Shown in pieces: positions 8,162-16,165 of a DNA stretch of 64,000 nt (its first letter is position 1; each line of letters begins with the position of its first letter). The translations under genes were made by a program, and so were the position numbers. The DNA is taken from positions 62,001 through 126,000 of the forward strand of contig NZ_QPMM01000001.1 in the NCBI RefSeq assembly GCF_003419895.1. Direction: 5' to 3'. The DNA comes from Chitinophaga silvatica (GTDB lineage: Bacteria > Bacteroidota > Bacteroidia > Chitinophagales > Chitinophagaceae). The notes under the pieces are model-generated. The model was not told the origin of the DNA. It did no database searches and saw only the letters and a program-made list of their open reading frames with translations.

Positions 8162-9163
8162 TCATTTCGCTTTTTTAGGAGCTGATTTAGGCTTGCTTTT
8201 TTCTTTTTGGTCGGAGGAAATTGCTTTTTTGATTTTGGGTTTGATGAATTGCCCCCAGGTAAGATTGTCTTTCCCTTGTTTTTGGGCGATAGCCCGTTGA
8301 ATGGCATATTGGGCACTGGTTTCAATAACCCATTCGAAATTGGCTTCTCCAATTTCAGGATCTGCGTGCGGGGCCGGATTATAACAGTCAATTACGTAAG
8401 GTGTACCGTCTCCCCGTACAGCAACTTCAACGGTATTAAAGTCATAACCCAGGTATTGTTGCAACGTTGTAGCTTGCTGTGTAATTGCTTTGAGTAGAGC
8501 CGGCTTAGGCTTGTAAGTGGCAGTATAATGTTGTCCGTGAGGCAAATTAGGGTTATATGGCAGTACCCTTACTTCCTTTTGCCCGATGCAAAAGCAGCGG
8601 TAATATTCCACAAAATCAATTTCCTCCTGCAGCATCATTACCTGTTTACCTGTGGTAGCGTGTAATTTGAAGAAATCTTCCTTATCAGGTACCTTATATA
8701 CATCTTTTCCTCCGCCTCCATTGTAGGGCTTCATAAAGGCAGGGAATCCGATGTATTCAAAAATGGTGTTCCAGTCGAACGGATAAACCAGGTTGCGAAA
8801 GGATTGGTTGGTTGTATTTTCCGGTTCCTGGAAGGAAGGGAGCAGAGCCGTTCTTGGAACAGTAATATTAAGTTTATCGGCCAGGCTATAGTTGAAAAAT
8901 TTATCGTCGGCACTCCACCAGAAGGGGTTATTTATAACGGCTGTGCCGGTGGCGGCTGCATTCTTCAGATACGACCTGTAAAATGGAACATCGTGAGAAA
9001 TTCGATCTATAATTACAGCATAACCTGCATCTTCTCCTTGCAGTACTTTATCTATGGATACCGCTTCAGCAAAAATACCGGGAGGGTTAATTTTATTGAC
9101 CCTGTCTATAAATGCCTGCGGAAATATGTTTTCCTGCCCAAACAGAATACCGATCTTTTTCAT
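8162..9163 (-). CDS. ATP-grasp carboxylate-amine ligase
   Basis: The start is taken at the ATG at 9163 (MKKIGILFGQ), giving 333 aa and 5 bp to the upstream esterase stop; a longer frame to 9211 would overlap it. The layout is classical ATP-grasp: a pre-ATP-grasp domain (1-85), then LADKLNITVPRT, GFPAFMKPYNGGGGKDV (139-155, Lys145 and the glycine loop), the LQEEIDF hinge (178-184), the catalytic VRVLPYNP segment, and the metal-binding VIDCYNPAPHADP (257-269). The C-terminal 30 residues are very Lys/Ser-rich and disordered. This resembles D-Ala-D-Ala-ligase/RimK-type enzymes that join a carboxylate to an amine via an acyl phosphate. Substrates are unknown. Second gene of the amidoligase cluster. 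Confidence 0.88.
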   Translation of the reverse strand: MKKIGILFGQENIFPQAFIDRVNKINPPGIFAEAVSIDKVLQGEDAGYAVIIDRISHDVPFYRSYLKNAAATGTAVINNPFWWSADDKFFNYSLADKLNITVPRTALLPSFQEPENTTNQSFRNLVYPFDWNTIFEYIGFPAFMKPYNGGGGKDVYKVPDKEDFFKLHATTGKQVMMLQEEIDFVEYYRCFCIGQKEVRVLPYNPNLPHGQHYTATYKPKPALLKAITQQATTLQQYLGYDFNTVEVAVRGDGTPYVIDCYNPAPHADPEIGEANFEWVIETSAQYAIQRAIAQKQGKDNLTWGQFIKPKIKKAISSDQKEKSKPKSAPKKAK

Positions 9164-9168
9164 AAATC

Positions 9169-9876
9169 TTACTTGATAAGTGATAGATAGTGGGGGAGCA
9201 TTTCCCTCCATATTGGCCAGTCATGACTGGCTTGCGGACGAATATCGAGCCAGTGAGCCATGTTTTTTCGGGTGAGTACCTGTGATAATTGTTCATTGGC
9301 CGATCTGCAAACATCACTATCTGCTACTCCCAGTACAATACCCATTCTCCATAGATCATTATGCTTGTTTTCCGGCATATAGTCAATTGGATTATGGAAG
9401 TAAATATTATCGTCGTAATGCCCGTCCAGGCGCCCTTTGATATCGAAAATTCCGCTTAAGCTAAGCAGGTAGGAAACCTTATCAGGATATCTGAAAGCAA
9501 AATTTGCAGCATGATACCCACCAAAGCTACATCCGGCGGCTACAATTCTGTCGTAGCCTGTTTCAGACTCCATTTTGGGCAATATTTCCTCCCTCAATAG
9601 TTTATCATAACAGGAATGGTTATAAGCACGTTGGGCTGGGTTTATATTCGTACAGTACCAGCTTTCAGCATCAATACTATCCGGGCAGTAAACTTTTATC
9701 CTGCCTTCTTCAATAAACCAGCGAATAGCTTCTATCAGGCCAAAATCCTTGCTTTCGTAGTAACGACCCATGGATGTAGGAAATAGTAACATTGGGAACC
9801 CCGAATCTCCATATACTAACATCTCAAATTCTTTTCCCAAATTTGGCGAATGCCATTTCAGATAGTTTTCGGTCAT
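9169..9876 (-). CDS. Esterase D-family alpha/beta hydrolase
   Basis: The start is taken at the ATG at 9876 (MTENYLKWHSPNL), giving 235 aa; an in-frame ATG at 9954 would add 26 residues of low-quality sequence. The protein is a putative-esterase (EstD/antigen 85-like) alpha/beta hydrolase: nucleophile elbow AAGCSFGGYH with Ser117, acid in LGVADSDVC, and catalytic His in ASHDWPIW near the C-terminus. No signal peptide, so it acts in the cytoplasm. It is the first gene of the amidoligase cluster and its stop is 5 bp before the ATP-grasp start, so the two are translationally close. It could release or trim the ligase product or cleave an ester-protected intermediate; that is inference. Confidence 0.88.
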   Translation of the reverse strand: MTENYLKWHSPNLGKEFEMLVYGDSGFPMLLFPTSMGRYYESKDFGLIEAIRWFIEEGRIKVYCPDSIDAESWYCTNINPAQRAYNHSCYDKLLREEILPKMESETGYDRIVAAGCSFGGYHAANFAFRYPDKVSYLLSLSGIFDIKGRLDGHYDDNIYFHNPIDYMPENKHNDLWRMGIVLGVADSDVCRSANEQLSQVLTRKNMAHWLDIRPQASHDWPIWREMLPHYLSLIK

Positions 9877-10302
9877 GGGATAGCGTTTGGATAAATTTAA
9901 AAAAAATATTTCAGGTAAATGATTAGAATGGAGACTCATTTTCCTTTCGTGCATTTATTGAAGGGGTTCTAATTACCGAATTCCCCGGTTCTGAATTATA
10001 GAAATTGTAGTTTTCATACTTCTGAATGAATGGCTGAAGAGGGTATGTTGGACGTAAAATTGTCCTTATTCTTATCATGAAATTAAAGTGCCATTATTTA
10101 CTAAATTAGCTACCGTGTTTAATTCTAAAGATTCTGATGCTGATATAAGGGCTATTATAGCAGTATGGTTTTATCAAATGGGTATTTAGGACAACAGTTA
10201 TTACGAATTCAATTTTGATTAACGTAATTGACTTTGTAAGTAATGAATTCCTATTAAAATATAAGAGATGGTTAAAGAATAATAATTCATTAAACATTCT
10301 AA
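9877..10302. other. AT-rich divergent intergenic region
   Basis: About 425 bp between the esterase gene (minus) and a small membrane-protein gene (plus). It must hold the promoter of the five-gene amidoligase cluster, but I see no convincing TAnnTTTG box on the minus strand. An open frame at 10106-10297 (minus) has no recognisable domain or ribosome site and is not called. No repeats or RNA genes seen. Confidence 0.4.
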
Positions 10303-10824
10303 ATGAATAAAACAGGAACTAGTCTGCCACTCATAACCAATAGAAATTTTCGTTTGCTGACAATATTTAAATTGTGTGCGCTGCTATTGCTATGTATTTC
10401 ATTCTATATGGCTTATAGAGGGCCAAGAATCGGCTTTTTAATATTGTTGCCTATCGTTTTTCTATTATGGAATGTTAACTACGTAATAAAGGAATATAGC
10501 ATTATTGGTAATATTTATCTCCTACCAGATGAAATTGTGATAAGTCATACATCTGGCATAGAAACGAAGTATGTATTTAAGGACTTGAAGAATTTACAAG
10601 TATTTATTGGAGGAGTTAAAGGTGAATTGTATGGAGAAAAAGCTATTACAACGAAAACGGGAGTAGATAACTCCCTTATGTTTCAATATTTAGGTGAAAA
10701 TAAAGAGATAAGATTTTTGCTGGAAGATCAACAGTTGTTTCAATTATCCCAGATTCTTCAATTATGGCAACAAAATGGGATTAAATTAAAGATTCACAAT
10801 CAATCAAGGGAAATGTTGATTTAA
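10303..10824 (+). CDS. Small two-helix membrane protein of unknown function
   Basis: A 173-aa protein I do not recognise. Two adjacent hydrophobic helices lie at about residues 19-37 (LTIFKLCALLLLCISFYMA) and 43-60, separated by the short loop YRGPR. A roughly 100-residue, beta-rich soluble domain follows, with a pattern (IVISHTSGIETKYVFKDLKNLQVFI) like PH-type or bPH membrane domains, but this is only suggestive. The gene is AT-rich compared with its neighbours and stands alone in a sparse stretch, which could mean recent acquisition. The ATG at 10303 is the only good start. Confidence 0.6.
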   Translation: MNKTGTSLPLITNRNFRLLTIFKLCALLLLCISFYMAYRGPRIGFLILLPIVFLLWNVNYVIKEYSIIGNIYLLPDEIVISHTSGIETKYVFKDLKNLQVFIGGVKGELYGEKAITTKTGVDNSLMFQYLGENKEIRFLLEDQQLFQLSQILQLWQQNGIKLKIHNQSREMLI

Positions 10825-10930
10825 AGCCATTATTAGAACAAAGGTTATTATTCATTGGGGTTGATGATTTCCTACAGAGGTAATTTTGCAAAAAAATCTG
10901 CATGCACTTACAAATTCCAATCTGGGTAAA

Positions 10931-11092
10931 ATGTCTAGAGCCAATACTGGACTGCTTGTTTTTTATTTAGGTAAGAACAGTTATTTAGTATATGTATACG
11001 ATAAAAATAAGATTCCAAATGAGTATAGAAAGGAAACACTAAAGACACACAAGAGCGTTAAACCCGGTTGGTATTATGGAGAAGATATATAG
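10931..11092 (+). CDS. Possible small hypothetical gene or gene remnant
   Basis: A 53-aa frame from the ATG at 10931 (MSRANTGLLVFYLGK to KPGWYYGEDI). The same frame is open further upstream to a TGA at 10865, but with only a TTG start. The composition (many Tyr, Lys, Asn) looks protein-like, and the upstream open frame suggests the 3' end of a once longer gene. There is no recognisable domain, no clear ribosome site and no partner gene. It ends about 100 bp before the terminator at 11193. It is equally likely to be noise in AT-rich DNA. Confidence 0.3.
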   Translation: MSRANTGLLVFYLGKNSYLVYVYDKNKIPNEYRKETLKTHKSVKPGWYYGEDI

Positions 11093-11192
11093 TCAAAGTA
11101 ATCTGTTTATTATTATAGAGAACGAGGAAATATCATTTTCGATAGTCTGTTAAGAGTAGAGAAAATAATTTTTAAATGATTCGTCAAAATTA

Positions 11193-11228
11193 AAAAAGCT
11201 GCTCAAAATCACTTTTGAGCAGCTTTTT
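11193..11228. terminator. Strong bidirectional Rho-independent terminator
   Basis: A perfect 16-bp stem (arms 11193-11208 and 11213-11228, core AAGCTGCTCAAAA) with a four-base loop. It carries an A-run on the left and a T-run on the right, so it can terminate in both directions. It lies 21 bp after the stop of the minus-strand Oar-like receptor gene. Confidence 0.92.
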
Positions 11229-11249
11229 AGTTTTATAAGACTTCAGGAA

Positions 11250-14200
11250 TTAGAAGCTATAGCGCAAGCCAAGCTGTCCTCTCCATCTTGAAGTGAAGTT
11301 ATTGATATAGTAAGGTTTTTCATCGCCGAAACCATTGATCTCTCTTCTTCTGTCGTATTGGAACACAGGCTCACCATTATTAAATTTTCTAAAGGTAAGT
11401 GGAGTAGAGGCATTGTTGGAGATGAAATATGTTTGACCCCAGTCTTTGTTAAGCAGATTACCAACGTTCAGGATATCGAAGGTCAGTTCTACTTTGTGTT
11501 GTTTAAAGATAGGCAATACCTGAGCAACTTTGAAGTCGAAGATATTTTCGAATGGAGTACGGCTGGCATTTTTCTTAGCGTTTTCGCCACGATGTTTGCT
11601 CAGGTAGCTATCATTACCGATTAATCTTTCCAGGTCTTCGCGTTGCTGTGCTTCTGTACGGGAGTAGGTAACATTACCTGCTTTATCCTTTTGTACGATA
11701 GCTTCGAAAGACATATTGCTTAATTCTTTAGAAGTTGGAATATAAATCAGGTCGTTGTTTCCGTTGGTTGCGAAATCGTCACCAGTTGGATCAACAGAGT
11801 TGAAGTATACCCAAGAGTAAGGAACGCCAGACTGACCGTTGTAGAATAAGGATACAGTAGTGCGGAACTTATCGTCTTTACCGTATTTGAAAGTTTTGGA
11901 AGCTACTGCCAGTACGCGGCTACCCATTGAGTAGTTAGAACGGCCCATTTCCAGGTTATTCAATCCATTCACATTCGGACCAAAGCGCCAGTTGGAAGCA
12001 GCAGTTGATGAAGTACCATCGTTCAGAGAGTATGCATCACCGTAAGAGTAACCTACTTTGAAGAAGAAACCATTGTTGGTTACTTTAGTCAATTCTCCGG
12101 AGATGTTGTATGCATAACCTTGATTGGTATTTTTCAGCAACAGGATCTGATCACCCCAGTTTTTGTTTAGCTTGGTGAAGGTTGGTCTTTTCAATCCGCC
12201 ACCTAAAGAAACGCTGTCACCGGTCGCAACAACATTCAGGTTTTCCCATACTGTATTGTTGAGGGTTTTGGTAAAGTTACCTTCAACAATGGCAGTCATA
12301 CCCCAAGGCAATTTTCTTTCTACTGCCAGGTTGGTTTTGAACATCTGAGGGAACTTGAAGTTTTTGTCGGTCAGGTTAATGTTGGCCGGACGACCAGCAA
12401 TGTTAGCACCAATTTCAGTCAGGTTACCAGCGCTCCATTGACCGTAGAAAGGATCATTCGGATCATATCTGAAGTTCAGACCATTAGGTACTGCAGTACC
12501 GTTAAGGCTGATATTGGTATAAACGTTACCGGTATTGCTATACTGGTTGGAAATCCATACGAAAGGTACGCGGCCGGTGAAGATACCAGCACCACCACGG
12601 ATTTTGGTCATACCATCGTTGGTAACATCCCAGTTGAAACCAATACGAGGAGAAAACAGTAATCTTGATTTAGGCAAGGTAGCAGTAGAATAACCTGCGA
12701 ATGCCGGATCTTTCGAGAATGCTACGTTGTCCGGAGGTGCAGTAGGGAATACTGGTAAGTCTACTCTTACGCCATAAGTCAGGGTAAAGTTTCTTCTTAC
12801 GTTCCATTCGTCCTGAGCATATAATCCGATCTGAGCTGCTTTAAATCCAACGCCATCTCTCAGGCTTGAATCTGCAGTCATGTAGTTGATCTGATATTGT
12901 TTTGGACGCAGGTTTTGTAAAAATCCATTGATTGAATCATAAGTATATGATCCGAATGCTCCCTGGATGAAGGTATTTTTAATGTCGTAAAGTTCAGCGT
13001 TCGCACCAACTGTGATGGTGTGCTTACCTTTATACATGGTCAGATTATCAGTGAATGTCCAGATTTTCTGACTCAGAGAGTTGGCAGTAGAAGAGAAGTC
13101 ACTTCCCAGGTTAATGGTACGACCGTTGTCGTTGATGGTAACCGTAGGGAAAGGCTGACCGAGGTAGCTTCTTCTGTCCTGAACATTATTATAACCGATT
13201 CTTAATTCGTTACTCAAAGCATTAGAGAAGTTAGAGTTCAACTCAATAACGCTGGAGTTACTTTTAGATGGGAAAGAATAATAGTTGTTGTAGAATGAAG
13301 CAGAAGTATTGGATCTGCTATAAATGATATCACTCGCATTCAGGTAATTGTGGCGAATGGTCAGCTTGTGAATGTTGTTGATATTCCAGTCGATACGTCC
13401 GAAGAGGGTAGTAGATGGTTTATCACGTTGCTGATCTGTATAGCTACCCAGATCTACATTATAAGTATTTTTAACGTGATCGTAGATCGATTTCAGTTCA
13501 TCTACCGTTACGTTGGATGCACCTGTAGCCGGGTTGAAATCAATCGGGTTGTTTCTTTTAGATCTTTCTGCGTTTACGAAGAAGAACAATTTGTTCTTAA
13601 TAATAGGACCGCCTAAAGAAGCTCCGAAGATTTTGTTGCTGAAAGAACCGTATTTGGAACGGGTGCTATCAGGAGCTTTACCAACTAATGCCTGGTCCTG
13701 GTAGTAGAGGTATGCCGATCCATGAAGTTCGTTAGTTCCGCTTTTAGTGATAGCGTTGATACCACCGCCGGTGAAACCACTTTGTTTTACATCATAAGGA
13801 TTCAGCACAATTTGTAACTGATCAATAGTTTCGATTGAGATAGGATTAGCACCTGCCTGGCCACCATTGGTACCAGAAGCAGAAAGACCAAATACATCAT
13901 TGGTCACAGCCCCATCCACGGCAAATTGGTTGTACTTGTTGCTCTGTCCACCAAAAGAAATACCTAATGGAGAACCGTCTTTTCCACTGGTAGAAACAGA
14001 GGCTTGCGGGCTCAGACGCACAAAATCCTGTACGCTTCTGTTTACAGATGGAAGGTTGTTCAACTGAGTACGGGAAATGTTTAAGGCCGTACCACCATTA
14101 CCTTTTGTAGAGGCTTTGGTTCCGGTTACGCTGATCTCTTTCAGACTGGTAGAGCCTTCTGTTAACTTTACATTTAATTTTAACGGTTCACCCAAACGCA

Positions 14201-14489
14201 GGTAAATATCGTTAAATGCCTCAGTGCCAAAGCTGATAAAGGAAACTTCAACTTTGTAAGGTCCCCCTACGCGAACGTTAGGGATTGTAAATTCACCACC
14301 ATTACGTGTTGTGGTTCCATAAATGGTTCCGGTTGGCGTGTGAGTGGCTTTTACAGTAGCCCCGATTAATGCTTGTCCCTTGGCATCGGTAACAACTCCG
14401 GTGATACTACTGGTGGTAACTTGCGCATAGGTCGTTACCATCACTGTTATTAACAATGATAATGTGATGAGTAATTTTTTCAGACTCAT
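11250..14489 (-). CDS. Oar-like TonB-dependent outer-membrane receptor
   Basis: The start is chosen at the ATG at 14489 (MSLKKLLITLSLL), giving 1079 aa and a clean signal peptide ending TTYAQ; an upstream in-frame ATG at 14528 would put 13 extra residues before it. Next comes a carboxypeptidase-regulatory-like domain (SSITGVVTDAKGQALIGATV), then a plug domain with FSFGGQSNKYNQFAVDGAV-type segments and GGGINAITKSGTNELHG, then a long beta-barrel ending LRYSF with a terminal aromatic. This is the Oar/TonB-dependent-receptor-like architecture common in Bacteroidota. Ligands are largely unknown; Oar of Myxococcus is needed for C-signalling. Transcribed alone, divergent from ribBA, and closed by a strong terminator. 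Confidence 0.88.
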   Translation of the reverse strand: MSLKKLLITLSLLITVMVTTYAQVTTSSITGVVTDAKGQALIGATVKATHTPTGTIYGTTTRNGGEFTIPNVRVGGPYKVEVSFISFGTEAFNDIYLRLGEPLKLNVKLTEGSTSLKEISVTGTKASTKGNGGTALNISRTQLNNLPSVNRSVQDFVRLSPQASVSTSGKDGSPLGISFGGQSNKYNQFAVDGAVTNDVFGLSASGTNGGQAGANPISIETIDQLQIVLNPYDVKQSGFTGGGINAITKSGTNELHGSAYLYYQDQALVGKAPDSTRSKYGSFSNKIFGASLGGPIIKNKLFFFVNAERSKRNNPIDFNPATGASNVTVDELKSIYDHVKNTYNVDLGSYTDQQRDKPSTTLFGRIDWNINNIHKLTIRHNYLNASDIIYSRSNTSASFYNNYYSFPSKSNSSVIELNSNFSNALSNELRIGYNNVQDRRSYLGQPFPTVTINDNGRTINLGSDFSSTANSLSQKIWTFTDNLTMYKGKHTITVGANAELYDIKNTFIQGAFGSYTYDSINGFLQNLRPKQYQINYMTADSSLRDGVGFKAAQIGLYAQDEWNVRRNFTLTYGVRVDLPVFPTAPPDNVAFSKDPAFAGYSTATLPKSRLLFSPRIGFNWDVTNDGMTKIRGGAGIFTGRVPFVWISNQYSNTGNVYTNISLNGTAVPNGLNFRYDPNDPFYGQWSAGNLTEIGANIAGRPANINLTDKNFKFPQMFKTNLAVERKLPWGMTAIVEGNFTKTLNNTVWENLNVVATGDSVSLGGGLKRPTFTKLNKNWGDQILLLKNTNQGYAYNISGELTKVTNNGFFFKVGYSYGDAYSLNDGTSSTAASNWRFGPNVNGLNNLEMGRSNYSMGSRVLAVASKTFKYGKDDKFRTTVSLFYNGQSGVPYSWVYFNSVDPTGDDFATNGNNDLIYIPTSKELSNMSFEAIVQKDKAGNVTYSRTEAQQREDLERLIGNDSYLSKHRGENAKKNASRTPFENIFDFKVAQVLPIFKQHKVELTFDILNVGNLLNKDWGQTYFISNNASTPLTFRKFNNGEPVFQYDRRREINGFGDEKPYYINNFTSRWRGQLGLRYSF

Positions 14490-14857
14490 GGTTCCCGTTG
14501 TGATTTGATTTGACGCGGCAAAGGTCATTAAATTTTCTTGTTAAAAATTTAACGCTGAATTAACAAATTGTTAAGCAGACTGATTTCCCTCAAACTGCCT
14601 TTAAAATTTGCAAGCATTTTAGTGAAAATGTTTTTCTTGATAGGTTCATTCAGAATATTGGGAAATAATTAGGATTTCTCAAATCGCCAAATTATCTAAT
14701 GAGTAGCCCTGAAAGTTAAATCAGCATTAGTCATTATCTTATTTATAAATGAAGAAATATATATGTTAAAATTTATTGCTATAATCATGGCAAATCCAAT
14801 TCTGAGGCACTCTATATTCGTTTGTTGACTTTCTAATTTTTCCTGCTGGATATATCG
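14490..14857. other. Divergent regulatory region between the Oar-like gene and ribBA
   Basis: About 370 bp holding the promoters of both flanking genes. On the minus strand a GACCTTTG sequence (14518-14525) is one base from the Bacteroidota -7 box and may drive the receptor gene. I looked for an FMN (RFN) riboswitch before ribBA and saw none. No repeat or RNA gene seen. Confidence 0.4.
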
Positions 14858-14892
14858 TAACTTTGCGGCATTCAATATTACTGACCCGGAGG
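14858..14892 (+). promoter_or_regulatory. Probable ribBA promoter -7 box and ribosome binding site
   Basis: TAACTTTG at 14858-14865 is an exact match to the Bacteroidota -7 box TAnnTTTG; the -33 region has only a weak TTTT. A GGAGG Shine-Dalgarno sequence follows at 14888-14892, six bases before the ATG at 14899. It selects that ATG over the in-frame ATG at 14863, which lies inside the promoter box. Confidence 0.6.
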
Positions 14893-14898
14893 TATAAT

Positions 14899-16104
14899 AT
14901 GATTCTAGATAAAATTGAAGCCGCAATAGAAGATATAAGAAATGGTAAGCTCGTAATCGTAGTAGATGACGAAGACCGTGAAAATGAAGGCGATTTTGTA
15001 ACCGCAGCCCGAAACGTAACACCTGAAATCATTAACTTCATGAGCACCCACGGCAGAGGATTAATCTGTGCCCCGCTCGTTGAAGAACGATGTGAAGAGT
15101 TAGGCCTCGAACTGATGGTTCGCGATAATACAGCCTTACACCAAACACCTTTTACCATCTCTGTAGATTTACTTGGCCACGGTTGCACAACCGGTATTTC
15201 TGCTCACGATAGAGCCAAAACAATTCAGGCCTTAATAGATCCTAATACCAAACCCGAGCATCTCGGAAAACCAGGACATATTTTCCCGCTCAAAGCAAAA
15301 ACAGGCGGCGTACTGCGCCGTTCAGGTCATACCGAAGCAACAATCGACCTGGCCAGATTAGCCGGATTCGAACCTGCTGGTGTACTAGTGGAAATTATGA
15401 ACGAAGATGGTTCCATGGCCAGATTACCTCAATTACGAGAAATCGCCGATAAATTCGACCTGAAACTCATCTCAATCAAAGACCTTATCGAATATTTACT
15501 GAGCACCGAAACACTCATCGAAGAAGGTGTGAAAGTTCAAATGCCTACCAAATACGGAAACTTCGAACTGATTGCATTTAAACAACTCAATTCAGGAGAA
15601 ATCCACATGGCATTAAAAAAAGGTAACTGGGAAAAAGATGAACCTGTTCTGGTAAGAGTACACTCTTCCTGTGTAACCGGTGATATCCTCCATTCCCTGC
15701 GTTGCGATTGTGGCGAACAACTTCACGCTGCCATGCAAATGGTAGAAAAGGAAGGGAAAGGCCTTATCTTATACATGAACCAGGAAGGCAGAGGTATTGG
15801 TTTGATGAATAAGTTAAAAGCATATAAATTACAGGAAGAAGGATTGGATACCGTTGAAGCAAACCTGGAATTAGGCTTTAAAATGGACGAGAGAGATTAT
15901 GGTGTAGGCGCTCAGATTTTACGCCACCTCAATATCTCCAAACTTCGCCTTATTACCAATAATCCTCGCAAACGAGCCGGATTAAACGGATACGGCCTCG
16001 AAATTGTAGAAAATGTGCCTATCGAAATTCATCCTAATCCACATAACGAAAACTATCTCAAAACTAAAAGAGATAAGTTAGGACACGAAATTCTGAAAGG
16101 ATAA
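14899..16104 (+). CDS. ribBA: Bifunctional DHBP synthase / GTP cyclohydrolase II (RibBA)
   Basis: A 401-aa cytoplasmic enzyme for the two entry steps of riboflavin synthesis: ribulose 5-phosphate to 3,4-dihydroxy-2-butanone 4-phosphate, and GTP to the pyrimidine precursor. The N-terminal RibB domain (about 1-200) has [11 protein letters not shown] at 23-33 and the [13 protein letters not shown] segment. The C-terminal RibA domain has the zinc site [20 protein letters not shown] (three Cys), followed by NQEGRGIGL and TNNPRKR. All key residues are present in both halves, so both activities should work. The start at 14899 is set by a GGAGG ribosome site. The gene is monocistronic, with a terminator 28 bp after the stop. 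Confidence 0.97.
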   Translation: MILDKIEAAIEDIRNGKLVIVVDDEDRENEGDFVTAARNVTPEIINFMSTHGRGLICAPLVEERCEELGLELMVRDNTALHQTPFTISVDLLGHGCTTGISAHDRAKTIQALIDPNTKPEHLGKPGHIFPLKAKTGGVLRRSGHTEATIDLARLAGFEPAGVLVEIMNEDGSMARLPQLREIADKFDLKLISIKDLIEYLLSTETLIEEGVKVQMPTKYGNFELIAFKQLNSGEIHMALKKGNWEKDEPVLVRVHSSCVTGDILHSLRCDCGEQLHAAMQMVEKEGKGLILYMNQEGRGIGLMNKLKAYKLQEEGLDTVEANLELGFKMDERDYGVGAQILRHLNISKLRLITNNPRKRAGLNGYGLEIVENVPIEIHPNPHNENYLKTKRDKLGHEILKG

Positions 16105-16132
16105 TATAATTAATCTATTAAACCGTGAATGT

Positions 16133-16165
16133 AGAGATTGCAGGCTTGTCTTGCAATCTCTTTTT
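16133..16165 (+). terminator. Rho-independent terminator of ribBA
   Basis: The 10-bp perfect stem AGAGATTGCA (16133-16142) / TGCAATCTCT (16152-16161) with a 9-base loop is followed by a T-run. It overlaps the stop codon region of the convergent TamB-like gene. Confidence 0.88.

Noticed and set aside
10106..10297. Open frame of 63 codons on the minus strand
   Set aside because: Composition dominated by Leu/Ile/Asn from AT-rich DNA, no ribosome site, no domain; it lies in the region needed for promoters.
14490..14898. FMN riboswitch before ribBA
   Set aside because: No RFN-like conserved stems were seen; the leader after the predicted promoter is only about 25-30 bases.
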